DNA from: Nocardioides luteus | Lineage (GTDB): Bacteria > Actinomycetota > Actinomycetes > Propionibacteriales > Nocardioidaceae | NCBI RefSeq assembly: GCF_000960475.2 | Contig: NZ_JZDQ02000020.1 | Coordinates: 44,284 to 108,283 of the forward strand | DNA: 64,000 nt | Direction of reading: 5' to 3' | In this document: one piece after another, positions 50,071-59,502 of the stretch | Layout: each line of letters starts with the position of its first letter | Numbering within the stretch: position 1 is the first letter of the stretch | The notes under the pieces: model-generated | Databases searched by the model: none | What the model was told of the DNA's origin: nothing | The model's input: only the letters and a program-made list of their open reading frames with translations | Translations under genes and position numbers: made by a program

Positions 50071-50183
50071 AACGATCACATTACCGGCCCGGGTAGCCGC
50101 GCCGGAAAGTCGTGAGTGGGACCCGCTGGTCCGTACCATTGCCCGGTCCGGAATACTTCTCCGACCGGAGACAGGAGGATCGC

Positions 50184-52313
50184 GTGGCTAGTGAGGCGGA
50201 CCCCCGTGACGGCGTCGTCGGGCGCCACGGCGGAGGCTCGGCTACCGCATCCGACCCCCTGCTGGGCAAGGTCTTGGGGATGCGTTACCGGATCGTCGAG
50301 AAGGTCGCGAAGGGCGGCATGGCGACGGTCTACGTCGCCCACGACATGCGGCTGGACCGCATCGTCGCCGTCAAGGTGATGCACCAGAACCTCGACGAGG
50401 AGGGCAACTTCGCCGAGCGGTTCGTGCGCGAGGGCAGGTCTGCGGCCAAGCTCTCCCACCCCAACGTGGTCGCCGTCTACGACCAGGACGAGGACGATGG
50501 CGTCGCGTTCCTCGCCATGGAATACATCGAGGGCCACACCCTGCGCGACACGATCGCCTCGCAGGCCCCGCTGGGCGCCGGCAAGGCGCTGGCCTACATC
50601 GAGCCGATCCTGAGCGCGATGTCCGCAGCGCACGCGATCGGGATCGTTCACCGCGACATCAAGCCCGAGAACGTGCTCATCACCACCGGTGCCGCCTCGA
50701 TCTCGCAGCGGGTCAAGGTCGCCGACTTCGGCCTGGCCCGGGTGATGACCAACAACTCCAACGATGCGACCACGGGCAACCTGGTCGGCACCGTCTCCTA
50801 CCTCGCGCCCGAGCTGGTCACCGAGTCCAGGTCCGGGCCGCGCACCGACGTCTACGCCGCCGGTGTGGTGCTCTACGAGCTGCTCACCGGCCGCAAGCCG
50901 CACAGCGGCCCCTCGCCGGTCGACATCGCCTACAAGCACGTGCACGAGGACGTACCGCCGCCGTCGAAGGCCGCCCCCGGGATCCCCCGGTACGTCGACG
51001 CGCTGGTCGCCCGCGCGACCGCCCGCGACCCCGAGCTGCGCCCGGCCGACGCCGGCGTGCTCCTGCGGATGGTCAACCGCGTCATGGCCACCCTGTCCGC
51101 CGGCATCTTCGACGACCCCGATCTCACCGCCGACCTGGCGCTGCCCTCAGCCGGCGCCCCGGACAAGGCGACCCAGGCCGGTGGCCCCGACGCCCCGGCG
51201 CGGGCCCACGACGAGGCCGGCTCCGAGGCGACCGCCGTCCTGCCCGCGCTCGGCCTGAGCCCCAAGGGCCCCACCGGCCCGTCCGGCCCGCCGCCGGGCC
51301 GTCCCCCGGGTCCGCCGGGACCACCTCCGGCCGTCGGCCTTCCCGCCGGCACACGGCTCTCGCTGAGCGAGCCCGAGGAGAACGTACGCATCGCCCCCAC
51401 GCCCACGCAGCCGAAGCAGCGCTGGAGCATGCCGGCGAGCTGGAAGGGCCCGATCGCGATCGGTGCCGCCGTCGTGGCCGTCGCGCTGGTGGCCGGCGGC
51501 CTGTGGTGGTTCATCGACGGCCGCTACGAGCGGGTGCCGTCCGTGGCGGGCCTGAGCAGGGGCGAGGCGACCACCGAGCTGCAGGAGGCCGGCTTCGAGG
51601 TCTCGGCCAACACCGAGTTCTCCGACACCGTCCCGAAGGGCACCGTGATCGACTCCGACCCCGGGCGCGGCCACAAGGCGCTGCCCGGCTCGACGGTGGA
51701 GATCAGCGTGAGCAAGGGCATCGAGGAATACTCGGTGCCGAAGGTCAAGGGCATGCTCGCCGACGATGCCCAGGACGAGATCCAAGACCTCGGCCTCAGC
51801 GTCGGCGACCCGATCGAGAAGTTCAACGACAACGTCCCCGCGAGCTACGTCATCAACTCCCAGCCCCGCGCCGGCACCCTGGTGCGGCCCGGCAAGGCGA
51901 TCGTGCTCGTGATCAGCAAGGGCCCGGCCCCCGTCGCCATCGTCGACTGGACCGGCCGCAGCGCCGAGCGGGCCAAGAAGTCGCTCGAGGGCGACGGCCT
52001 CAAGGTCGAGATCCAGGAGGAGGAGAACCAGGAGGTCCAGCCCGGCACCGTGCTCAGCCAGAGCCCCAACTCCGGCACCCTCCCCAAGGGCGAGACGGTG
52101 ACCCTGGTCGTCTCCAAGGGCCCCGATTCCGTCCCGGTCCCCAACGTCGTCGGCAGCAGCAAGGACGCCGCGAAGCAGACCCTCGAGGCCGCCGGCTTCA
52201 AGGTCAAGGAGGAGCACGACGACTTCTCGATCGGTCTCAACTTCGTGACCCGACAGGAGCCCGCCGAGGGCGAGGCGCCCTACGGCTCCGAGATCACGAT
52301 CTGGTTGAACTGA
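50184..52313 (+). CDS. pknL: PASTA-domain Ser/Thr protein kinase, PknL type
   Basis: 709 aa from a GTG after AGGAGG. The kinase domain (about 30-300) has the VAKGGMATVYVAHD glycine loop, Lys64 (IVAVKVM), HRDIKPENV with the catalytic HRD at 156-158, and DFG at 181-183. A proline-rich linker precedes a transmembrane helix (about 445-465, AIGAAVVAVALVAGGLWWF). Four extracellular PASTA domains follow, each with the V-P-x-V-x-G-type turn. PASTA domains bind muropeptides or lipid II in relatives. It is divergent from the Rv2175c-like substrate gene. Confidence 0.95.
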   Translation: MASEADPRDGVVGRHGGGSATASDPLLGKVLGMRYRIVEKVAKGGMATVYVAHDMRLDRIVAVKVMHQNLDEEGNFAERFVREGRSAAKLSHPNVVAVYDQDEDDGVAFLAMEYIEGHTLRDTIASQAPLGAGKALAYIEPILSAMSAAHAIGIVHRDIKPENVLITTGAASISQRVKVADFGLARVMTNNSNDATTGNLVGTVSYLAPELVTESRSGPRTDVYAAGVVLYELLTGRKPHSGPSPVDIAYKHVHEDVPPPSKAAPGIPRYVDALVARATARDPELRPADAGVLLRMVNRVMATLSAGIFDDPDLTADLALPSAGAPDKATQAGGPDAPARAHDEAGSEATAVLPALGLSPKGPTGPSGPPPGRPPGPPGPPPAVGLPAGTRLSLSEPEENVRIAPTPTQPKQRWSMPASWKGPIAIGAAVVAVALVAGGLWWFIDGRYERVPSVAGLSRGEATTELQEAGFEVSANTEFSDTVPKGTVIDSDPGRGHKALPGSTVEISVSKGIEEYSVPKVKGMLADDAQDEIQDLGLSVGDPIEKFNDNVPASYVINSQPRAGTLVRPGKAIVLVISKGPAPVAIVDWTGRSAERAKKSLEGDGLKVEIQEEENQEVQPGTVLSQSPNSGTLPKGETVTLVVSKGPDSVPVPNVVGSSKDAAKQTLEAAGFKVKEEHDDFSIGLNFVTRQEPAEGEAPYGSEITIWLN

Positions 52314-52315
52314 CC

Positions 52316-53236
52316 TTGACTTCTCCTCGGACCTCTTCTCGGACCTCGCTTCGCAACCCGATCGGCACCCACGTACAGGTCGGCAAGGGCCTCGTCGCCG
52401 GCGCCCTCGCCAACACCGACGCGGTCGGCGGCGAGACGCTGCAGATCTTCGTCGGCAACCCGCGCGGCTGGGCGCTCTCGGCCGGGAAGCCGGCCGAGGA
52501 CAAGGCGTTCCGCGCCGAGCTCGAACGGCGCGGGATGCGTGCCTTCATCCACGCTCCCTACCTGGTCAACCTGGGCTCGCCGACCCCCACGACCTACGAG
52601 AAGTCGGCGGCCCTGGTCGCCCACAATCTCCGCCGCGCCGCCGACATCGGCGCCGAGGGCGTCGTCATCCACACCGGCTCGTTCGTCTCCCCCGAGGGCG
52701 ATGCCGGCGAGAAGCACACCGCCGCGCTGAAGCAGGTCCGTGAGGCGCTGCTGCCCGTGCTCGAGGAGATCTCCGGCGACGACGCTCCGTGGCTGCTCCT
52801 GGAGCCGACCGCCGGACAGGGACGCTCGCTGTGCGCGGGCGTCGAGGACCTGCCGGCCTACCTCGGGGCGGTCGACTTCCACCCCAAGGCCGGGATCTGC
52901 CTGGACACCTGCCACGTCTTCGCCGCCGGCGCTCCGCTGGACGAGCCCGGTGGGGCGACCGCCTGTGTCGACCGGATCGTCGAGATCGGTGGCGCCGGGC
53001 GGCTCCGGCTGATCCACGCCAACGATTCCAAGGACGTACGCGGCAAGAACCTCGACCGCCACGAGCAGATCGGTCGCGGCCACATCGGCACGACCGCCTT
53101 CGAGGAGCTCTTCGCGCATCCGGCGACCGACGGGGTGCCCTTCATCCTGGAGACCCCGGGCTCGCGCGACGCCGAGAACCCCGACATCCCGCTGCTGCGC
53201 GATCTCCGCGCATCGGCGCACGGTCGAGGCGTGTGA
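52316..53236 (+). CDS. nfo: Deoxyribonuclease IV (AP endonuclease)
   Basis: 306 aa from a TTG at 52316, two bases after the pknL stop; the first ten residues are a weak extension, and a better start may lie further in. The zinc-cluster fold is shown by FIHAPYLVNLGSP, GVVIHTGSFVSPEGDAG, LLEPTAGQGRSL, GICLDTCHVFAAG, IHANDSKDVRGKNLDRHEQIGRGHIG and FILETPG. It cleaves abasic sites in base-excision repair and exploits a three-zinc active site. Its coupling to pknL is tight, but whether they are coregulated is unknown. Confidence 0.92.
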   Translation: MTSPRTSSRTSLRNPIGTHVQVGKGLVAGALANTDAVGGETLQIFVGNPRGWALSAGKPAEDKAFRAELERRGMRAFIHAPYLVNLGSPTPTTYEKSAALVAHNLRRAADIGAEGVVIHTGSFVSPEGDAGEKHTAALKQVREALLPVLEEISGDDAPWLLLEPTAGQGRSLCAGVEDLPAYLGAVDFHPKAGICLDTCHVFAAGAPLDEPGGATACVDRIVEIGGAGRLRLIHANDSKDVRGKNLDRHEQIGRGHIGTTAFEELFAHPATDGVPFILETPGSRDAENPDIPLLRDLRASAHGRGV

Positions 53237-53284
53237 CCTAGGCTTGGGAAACACGGGAGTGAACTTCGACGCCATGGGGGTGGC

Positions 53285-54466
53285 ATGACCAGCTGCGCAC
53301 AGTGTGGACACCGGCTGTCCGACGAGCCGACGTGTTCGATGTGTGGTCTCGAGGTCGCCACGGAGCCCGATCGAGCAGTCGAGGTTGACTCCACCGATGT
53401 AGAGGAAAGGACGCCACCCGTGTCCACTGCTGAAGCGAAGCCCGAAGCAACACACCCTGCTGAAGCGAAGCCCGAAGCAACGCACACTGCTGAAGCGCAG
53501 TCCGACGACGTCACACCCGAGACGGACGAGCTCGACGAGCCCAACGGGAGCACGGCGATCCGGAAGCCGGTCGAGGCGACCGCGCCGGAGGCTGTCGAGG
53601 ACGAGCCCGATGCGGACCACACCTCTCTGAGCCTGCCCCGGATCAGCGCCTACGGCGACGAAGACCGGCCCGGTCCTGCCTCCTCGATGGCGGTCGCCGA
53701 CGCCGAGCCGACCGAGCGCACCTCGCGGCGCCCCTCGCAGGCCGTGGAGGAGGAGCTCGACACCGCCGAGCCCACCGAGGCCACCGTGATCCGCCCGGCG
53801 TACGCACCGCCGACGTCACCGCCGCCCGCCACTCCCCCGCCGGCCCAGGAGCCGGCCGCCACGGAGTCGGCAGCGGAGGTGGCGGTGATCCCCGATCCGG
53901 AGCCGTCGCCGATCCCTGACCCCTCGCCCTTCCCGGAGCCGACGCCGGTTCCCGGACCCGATCCTGTCCCCGACCCGGAGCCGACGCCGGAGCCGATCCC
54001 GGAGCCGGGCCCGGTTCCCGAGCCGGAGCCGACCCCCGAGCCGGTCCCCGCGCCCGAGCCGGTCTCCGAGGCCACGGCCGAGGTGGCGTACCAGCCCTTC
54101 GTCCAGCCCTCCGGGATGCTGGTCCAGGAGGCCCACAACGGGCAGGCCCGCCACTGGGCGCCGCCGGCGGAGACGGTGCCGGCCGACGGAATCCACGACG
54201 CCGAGCCCGCCTATGCGACCGGCTACGCCGAGGAGGCCTATGCCACCGCGGGATCCGACGACTGGCAGACCGGCTACGGCTACGTCGGCGAGCAGGAGCC
54301 GCTCGAGCAGGACTTCGGCGACTACGGCGCCCAGCAGGAGTACGTCACCTCGCTGATGGCCGCGGAGGCCGAGGACAACCCCTCGACCTGGCTGGTGCTG
54401 CTGTGGGTGGGCGCGATCTTCATGATCGTGATGCTCGTGCTCGGCATCTGGCTGATGACGCTGTAG
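53285..54466 (+). CDS. Zinc-ribbon, Pro-Glu-rich, tail-anchored protein of unknown function
   Basis: 393 aa. It starts with a zinc ribbon (CAQCGHRLSDEPTCSMCG, cysteines at 4, 7, 17, 20). The next 150 residues are acidic and low complexity, with tandem peptide repeats (AEAKPEATHPAEAKPEATH..., about 45-75, visible as a 33-base DNA repeat at 53427-53500). Residues 205-265 are a Pro/Glu/Asp run with PEPTPEP-type repeats. A single C-terminal helix (about 370-392, WLVLLWVGAIFMIVMLVLGIWL) anchors it. The middle has several Tyr/Gly stretches. I do not recognise a family. Cytoplasm-facing zinc ribbon and membrane tail are inferred. Confidence 0.75.
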   Translation: MTSCAQCGHRLSDEPTCSMCGLEVATEPDRAVEVDSTDVEERTPPVSTAEAKPEATHPAEAKPEATHTAEAQSDDVTPETDELDEPNGSTAIRKPVEATAPEAVEDEPDADHTSLSLPRISAYGDEDRPGPASSMAVADAEPTERTSRRPSQAVEEELDTAEPTEATVIRPAYAPPTSPPPATPPPAQEPAATESAAEVAVIPDPEPSPIPDPSPFPEPTPVPGPDPVPDPEPTPEPIPEPGPVPEPEPTPEPVPAPEPVSEATAEVAYQPFVQPSGMLVQEAHNGQARHWAPPAETVPADGIHDAEPAYATGYAEEAYATAGSDDWQTGYGYVGEQEPLEQDFGDYGAQQEYVTSLMAAEAEDNPSTWLVLLWVGAIFMIVMLVLGIWLMTL

Positions 54467-54476
54467 CGCTGACTGT

Positions 54477-54947
54477 ATGCCGAGAATCATCGTCGCCGAG
54501 ATCGAGAGCGACGAGCAGCGCGCCCTTGCCCTCGACGTCTGGCGGGCGGCCAACGCCGCCCGCCGCCGCACCGCCACCGAGGCTCGGGTCCGCCGGGTCC
54601 GGGAGAAGCTGGAGGCTGCCGAGCTCGCGCTGATCGCCCACTACGGCACCCGCCCGGCCGGGATGCTGGTGGCCGAGACCTACCTCGTCGACGGCGTCCC
54701 GCTTCCCGGCTACGGCCACATCTCGATGGTCTTCGTCGACCCCGCCGTGTGGGGCTCCCACGTCGGCACCGAGATGATCCGCGACCTCCAGTCACGCGGC
54801 TGGGAGGGCCTCAGCGTCTGGACCCGCACCGACAACCGCCGCGCCCAGCGCCTCTACGAGCGCACCGGCTTCACCGACACGGACAACCGCAGCACGCTCC
54901 ACGACGGCGAGGAGATCATGCAGCTCGCCTGGGCCCGCGAGGGCTAG
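54477..54947 (+). CDS. GNAT-family N-acetyltransferase
   Basis: 156 aa. The fold order is clear: DVWRAANAARRR at the start, HISMVFVDPAVWGSHVGTEMI with the acetyl-CoA loop region (usual Q/R-x-x-G-x-G is degraded to WGSHVG), and WTRTDNRRAQRLYERTGFTDTD at the end. The weak acetyl-CoA loop means activity could be altered. It is convergent with aroG and shares the final four bases (CTAG), with both stops overlapping. Substrate unknown. Confidence 0.82.
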   Translation: MPRIIVAEIESDEQRALALDVWRAANAARRRTATEARVRRVREKLEAAELALIAHYGTRPAGMLVAETYLVDGVPLPGYGHISMVFVDPAVWGSHVGTEMIRDLQSRGWEGLSVWTRTDNRRAQRLYERTGFTDTDNRSTLHDGEEIMQLAWAREG

Positions 54948-56284
54948 CGGGATCGCAGCATCTCGGCGACCTGAAAGGCCATCTCGAGCGACTGGACGCG
55001 GTTGAGACGCGGGTCGACGACGGACTCGTAGCGGTGGACGAGGCCGGCCTCGTCGAGCTCCTCGCCGCCGCCGATGATCTCGGTGACGTCGTCGCCGGTG
55101 TTCTCCACGAGGATGCCGCCGGGGACCGTCCCCAGCGCGTGGTGGACGTCGAAGAAGCCCTGGACCTCGTCGAGGACGTCCTCGAAGCGGCGGGTCTTGT
55201 AGCCGTTGGAGGTGGAGAAGGTGTTGCCATGCATCGGGTCGGAGATCCAGGTGACGTTGACGCCCTCGGCGGTGATCTTCTCGACCAGACCGGGCAGCCC
55301 GTCGCGCACCTTCCCCGCACCGAAGCGGGTGATGAAGGTGAGCCGGCCCTCCTCGTTCTTCGGGTTGAGCTTGGCGGCCAGCGCGAGCGCGTCGTCGGGG
55401 GTCGCGGTGGGGCCGAGCTTGCAGCCGATCGGGTTGTTGAGGTGGCGGAAGTACTCCACGTGGGCACCGTCGAGCTGACGGGTGCGCTCACCGATCCAGA
55501 CGAAGTGGCCGGAGACGTTGTAGGGCGTCTCGGTGCGCGAGTCGATGCGGGTCATCGCGTGCTCGTACTCGAGCAGCAGCGCCTCGTGGGAAGAGTAGAA
55601 GTCGACCCGGTGGAACTCCTCCGGGTCGGCGCCGATGGCCTCCATGAACGCGATCGCGCGCTCGATCTCGGAGCCCATCGCCTCGTACTTCGCGCCGACA
55701 GGCGAGTTGCGCACGAACTCGGAGTTCCAGGTGTGCACCTGGCGCAGGTCGGCGTAACCACCGGTGGTGAAGGCGCGCACGAGGTTCAGCGTCGAGGCGG
55801 AGGCGTGGTAGACGTCCAGCAGCCGCTGCGGGTCGGGGACACGGGACTCGGCGGTGAACTCGAAGCCGTTGACGGCGTCGCCGCGGTAGGCGGGCAGGGT
55901 CACACCGTCGCGGGTCTCGGTGTCGGAGGAGCGCGGCTTGGCGTACTGCCCCGCGAGACGGCCGATCTTCACGACCGGCACGGAGGCGGCGTACGTCAGC
56001 ACGACCGCCATCTGGAGCAGCACGCGGAGCTTGTTGCGGGTGTTGTCGGCGGTCGCCTCGGCGAACACCTCGGCGCAGTCGCCGCCCTGCAGGATGAACG
56101 CCTCACCGCGGCCGGCAGCAGCGATCGAGCTCTTGAGCTGGTCGCACTCCCCCGCAAAGACGAGCGGCGGCTGGTTCCTCAGCTTGTCGACCGCCGCGGC
56201 CAGGGCGACCGGGTCGGAATAGGTCGGCTGCTGAAGGGCTCCGATGGCGTGCAGCTGCTCGAGGGAGGGGAAGGCGTCGTTCAC
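54944..56284 (-). CDS. aroG: Class II 3-deoxy-D-arabino-heptulosonate-7-phosphate synthase
   Basis: 446 aa from a GTG. Class II DAHP synthase motifs include FAGECDQLKSSIAAAGRGEAFILQGGDCAE (phosphoenolpyruvate and metal region with Cys), GQYAKPRS, RVPDPQRLLDVYHASASTLNL, and the C-terminal GVNVTWISDPMHGNTFSTSNGYKTRRF. It condenses phosphoenolpyruvate and erythrose 4-phosphate to start the shikimate pathway. The position near pknL and polyprenyl synthase resembles Rv2178c. It lies 55 bases downstream of the VOC gene on the same strand. Confidence 0.96.
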   Translation of the reverse strand: MNDAFPSLEQLHAIGALQQPTYSDPVALAAAVDKLRNQPPLVFAGECDQLKSSIAAAGRGEAFILQGGDCAEVFAEATADNTRNKLRVLLQMAVVLTYAASVPVVKIGRLAGQYAKPRSSDTETRDGVTLPAYRGDAVNGFEFTAESRVPDPQRLLDVYHASASTLNLVRAFTTGGYADLRQVHTWNSEFVRNSPVGAKYEAMGSEIERAIAFMEAIGADPEEFHRVDFYSSHEALLLEYEHAMTRIDSRTETPYNVSGHFVWIGERTRQLDGAHVEYFRHLNNPIGCKLGPTATPDDALALAAKLNPKNEEGRLTFITRFGAGKVRDGLPGLVEKITAEGVNVTWISDPMHGNTFSTSNGYKTRRFEDVLDEVQGFFDVHHALGTVPGGILVENTGDDVTEIIGGGEELDEAGLVHRYESVVDPRLNRVQSLEMAFQVAEMLRSR

Positions 56285-56339
56285 GAGCCTCAGGGTACGC
56301 GGGCTACCCGATTGTTACGAAGTCATCTCAGCGATCGGG

Positions 56340-56990
56340 TCATCCCAGCGTGACCTGGCCCCTGGGGGTGTCCAGGACCACGACCAGCCGCTGCTCGGGT
56401 CCCTTGTCGACCTCGAGCTCGACCCCGAGAAGAGCGAGAGTACGCCGCGCGGCACGCGGATCGGGATGCTCACCGCGCACGGCGACCAGGTCGAGGACCG
56501 GCAGGGCACCCAGGCCGGGGTGAGGGGTGGGGCCCCAGTCGATCAGGAACGGCTTCAGCGGCTCCACCGGGCCCTCCATCGCACGCGTCAGCCGCCACTC
56601 CAGCATCTCGCCGCCCGGAGTCGCCCGCGACATCGCGCGCGGGTCGCCGGGGTCGTAGCCGCCCGCGCGTGAGCGCTCTACGACCCGCTCGATGCTCTCA
56701 CCGTCCGCCCGTGCGGCGAAGGTGACCATCCGCGGCTCGGTGAGCCGGTCGATGCCGAATGCGGTCACCGGAGCGGCGCCGGCCCGGTCCGGGTCCGGAC
56801 CGACCACCTCGAGGTAGTGCTGCCGTCGTTCGCCTCCCACGCTGAGCGCGACCAGCGCGTTCGCGCTCCCGACCGGGTGCCTCCCGCCGGCCACGGGCGT
56901 GACGCCCGTCAGCGCCACGACCTCTGCCACGGCCGCAGCGAGATCTGATCCTGCGTAGACCAGATGATCCAGGTTCGCGGGAACGCTCAC
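56340..56990 (-). CDS. VOC/glyoxalase-like domain protein
   Basis: 216 aa. ANLDHLVYAGSDLAAAVAEVVALTGVTPVAGGRHPVGSANALVALS is the first beta-alpha-beta-beta-beta module with the His metal ligand (HLVY), and the motif order fits the glyoxalase-like family PF13468. YLEVVGPDPDRAG carries a second metal-ligand-type Glu. The substrate is unknown. It is upstream of aroG and follows a terminator that closes the permease gene at 57080. Confidence 0.8.
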   Translation of the reverse strand: MSVPANLDHLVYAGSDLAAAVAEVVALTGVTPVAGGRHPVGSANALVALSVGGERRQHYLEVVGPDPDRAGAAPVTAFGIDRLTEPRMVTFAARADGESIERVVERSRAGGYDPGDPRAMSRATPGGEMLEWRLTRAMEGPVEPLKPFLIDWGPTPHPGLGALPVLDLVAVRGEHPDPRAARRTLALLGVELEVDKGPEQRLVVVLDTPRGQVTLG

Positions 56991-57024
56991 AGCACCCGAA
57001 CATAGCGCGGCGCGACGACGGCCA

Positions 57025-57061
57025 GGGCCGGCGTACGTCCGTGGGGAACGTACGCCGGCCC
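57025..57061. terminator. 14-bp hairpin after the APC permease
   Basis: Arms 57025-57038 and 57048-57061 pair perfectly around a nine-base loop. It is 18 bases after the permease stop and 34 bases before the VOC gene start, so it terminates the permease transcript and insulates the VOC gene. Confidence 0.75.
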
Positions 57062-57079
57062 CGACCGAGAGTCACCCCG

Positions 57080-58528
57080 CTACTCGTCGTCCTCGGGGTT
57101 GAGGTCCATGTGCTCGATGTCCTGGAAGTGTCCGCCCTCGGGCTTGTAGAAGATCCGGGTGAGGCCCCACAGGACGATGCCGATGACGAGCAGCACACCG
57201 GCGACCTTGTACTGGTCCAGCTGCTCGGCGCTGCGTGCCCACGGGCCCGCCAGGTAGGCGCAGGTGACCGCTCCGACGACCGGGATCCAGATCGGCGCCT
57301 TGAAGTAGTCGGGGTTCTCCGGCGGACGGCGGCGGATGATCAGCAGCGCGATGTTGACCACGGTGAAGACGCACAGCAGCAGCAGCGAGGTCGTGCCGCC
57401 CAGCAGCGAGACGGTCTCGGCACCCTTCTCGGAGCCGCTGGCGTTGACCACCCAGATGATCAGGCCGAAGGCGATCGCGGTGGTGAACAGGATCGCGATC
57501 CACGGAGTGCGCCGCCCGTGCAGCACCTTGCCGAGCACCGGCGGCAGCACGAACTGCTTGGCCATGCCGTAGACGAGCCGCGAGGCCATCAGCATGTTGA
57601 TGAGGGCGGAGTTGGCCACCGCGAACATCCCGATGAACGGGAAGATGGTGTCGAACGGCAGGTTCGGGGCGCCGGCGGCGACGACCTGGGTCAGCGCGGA
57701 TCCCTTCTCCGGGTCGGTGAGGTCGCCGACCGGGACCAGGGCGACCGCGGAGATCGACACCAGGACGTAGATGAGTCCGGTGATCCCGAGGCCGGTGAGC
57801 ATCATCTTGGGGAAGTCACGGCGAGGGTTCTCGGTCTCCTCGGCCATGTTGACCGAGTCCTCGAAGCCGACCATGGCGAAGAACGCCAGCGTGGTGGCCG
57901 CGGTGACCGCCATGAAGGCGTTCTTGCCCTCGGCCGACTCGAAGATCATCACGCGGGAGAAGTCCGCCTTGCCGGCGAACATCCCGGCCAGGCCGACGAA
58001 GATGACCAGCAGCAGACCGGAGAGCTCGACGAGGGTGAGCACGACGTTGGCCTTGACGCTCTCGCCGACACCGCGCAGGTTGATCAACGCGACCAGGGTC
58101 ATGAACCCGAGCGCGATCAGGACGAGGGTCAGGCTTCCCGGTGCGGCACCGAGTCCCAGGCCGTCGTTGAGGAAGCCCGCGAACGCGTTGGACGCGGTCG
58201 AGGCCGAGGTGATTCCCGAGCACATCACGGTGAACGCGACCAGGAAGGTGATGAAGTGGATGCCGAAGGCCTTGTGCGTGTAGAGCGCCGCCCCGGCCGC
58301 CTGCGGGAACCGCGTCACCAGCTCCAGGTAGGAGAAGGCGGTGATCGTCGCGACGGCGAAGGCGACCAGGAACGGGGCCCACGCCGCACCACCGACCTCG
58401 CCGGCCACCGAACCGGTCAGAGCATAGACACCGGTGCCGAGGATGTCCCCGACGATGAACAGAAGCAGGAGCTTGGGGCCGATGACTCTCTTGAGCTCGG
58501 GGGTCTCCTCTTGCGCCAGGTTGGTCAT
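57080..58528 (-). CDS. APC-superfamily amino acid permease
   Basis: 482 aa from the ATG at 58528, with CCAGGAGGAACC upstream. Twelve helices are expected. The APC signature GDILGTGVYALTGSVAGEVGGAAW opens helix 1, and ATTLAFFAMVGFEDSVNMAEETENPRRDFPKMML lies near helix 6 and the cytoplasmic loop. The last region is acidic. Substrate could be cationic amino acids (the CAT-type subfamily), but this is only suggested. It is divergent from DUF1028 and ends in a strong terminator. Confidence 0.9.
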   Translation of the reverse strand: MTNLAQEETPELKRVIGPKLLLLFIVGDILGTGVYALTGSVAGEVGGAAWAPFLVAFAVATITAFSYLELVTRFPQAAGAALYTHKAFGIHFITFLVAFTVMCSGITSASTASNAFAGFLNDGLGLGAAPGSLTLVLIALGFMTLVALINLRGVGESVKANVVLTLVELSGLLLVIFVGLAGMFAGKADFSRVMIFESAEGKNAFMAVTAATTLAFFAMVGFEDSVNMAEETENPRRDFPKMMLTGLGITGLIYVLVSISAVALVPVGDLTDPEKGSALTQVVAAGAPNLPFDTIFPFIGMFAVANSALINMLMASRLVYGMAKQFVLPPVLGKVLHGRRTPWIAILFTTAIAFGLIIWVVNASGSEKGAETVSLLGGTTSLLLLCVFTVVNIALLIIRRRPPENPDYFKAPIWIPVVGAVTCAYLAGPWARSAEQLDQYKVAGVLLVIGIVLWGLTRIFYKPEGGHFQDIEHMDLNPEDDE

Positions 58529-58671
58529 GGTTCCTCCTGGTATGGATTTCAAGACATGTGCTCGAAAACGGTGAAGGGATCCATCCATCAAAGCCCAACG
58601 GCGCCGTTAGGTGTACGACAATTCGTAAACACGCCGTAACCAGCCGAATTTTCGTGGATAGGGTCGCTGTC

Positions 58672-59502
58672 ATGACCTTCTCCATCGTCGCCAGAGCTGT
58701 TGATCCCGGCACCGGGGAGCCCACCTGGGGTGTGGCCGTCGCTTCGAAGTTCCTGGCCGTCGGGTCAGCCGTTCCGGCCGCCGTCGCGGGCGTCGGAGCC
58801 ATCGCCACGCAGGCCGAGGCGAACGTCGCCTACAAGGGCCTCGCGCTGGCCCACCTCGACGAGGGCGCGACCGCTGCTGTCGCCCTGGAGAGGCTCCTGG
58901 AGGAGGACGAGCGCAGCGACCACCGCCAGGTCGGCATCGTCGACGTCGACGGCAACGCCGTCTCCCACACCGGGTCGTCCTGCTTCGACTGGGCGGGCGG
59001 CCGCACCGGCGACGGCTACGCGATCCAGGGCAACATCCTCACCGGCCCCGAGGTGGTCGAGGCGATGGAGGCCGCCTGGCTGGCCTCGTCCCCCGATGAG
59101 CCTCTGCAGCACCGGCTCCTGGCGGCCCTGGCCGCGGGCGACGAGGCCGGCGGCGACAGCCGCGGGCGGCAGAGCGCGGCGCTCCTGGTCGTGCGCGAGG
59201 AGGCCGGCTACGGCGGCAACGACGACATCGCGGCCGACCTGCGCGTCGACGACCACGCGGCGCCGATCACCGAGCTGAAGCGACTCCTCGACCTGAGCGA
59301 CTTCTACCTGACCGCCTCGACCGAGGCCGAGAAGGTGCCGGTCACCCCCGAGCTCGAGGCCGAGCTGGAGACGTACGCCGCGGCGCAGGGCGCCACCGGC
59401 TTCCTCGCCTGGGTCGCCACCGAGAACTACGAGATGCGGGTGGCCGAGGACCTGGCCTGGATCGACCGGCGGATCCTCGACATCGTCAGGGCCCCGAAGT
59501 GA
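58672..59502 (+). CDS. DUF1028 Ntn-hydrolase-like protein
   Basis: 276 aa from the ATG at 58672. MTFSIVARAVDPGTGEPTWGVAVASKFLAVGS, then VGIVDVDGNAVSHTGSSCFDWAG and GYAIQGNILTG, match the DUF1028 family (PF06267). The family adopts an Ntn-hydrolase-like fold with unknown activity. Its stop overlaps the glpK start by four bases, an interesting pairing suggesting coupled use. A divergent promoter region of 143 bases separates it from the APC permease. Confidence 0.9.
   Translation: MTFSIVARAVDPGTGEPTWGVAVASKFLAVGSAVPAAVAGVGAIATQAEANVAYKGLALAHLDEGATAAVALERLLEEDERSDHRQVGIVDVDGNAVSHTGSSCFDWAGGRTGDGYAIQGNILTGPEVVEAMEAAWLASSPDEPLQHRLLAALAAGDEAGGDSRGRQSAALLVVREEAGYGGNDDIAADLRVDDHAAPITELKRLLDLSDFYLTASTEAEKVPVTPELEAELETYAAAQGATGFLAWVATENYEMRVAEDLAWIDRRILDIVRAPK

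Noticed and set aside
53427..53500. CRISPR-like or noncoding tandem repeat
   Set aside because: The repeat is in frame and encodes AEAKPEATH units inside an intact gene; there are no spacers.
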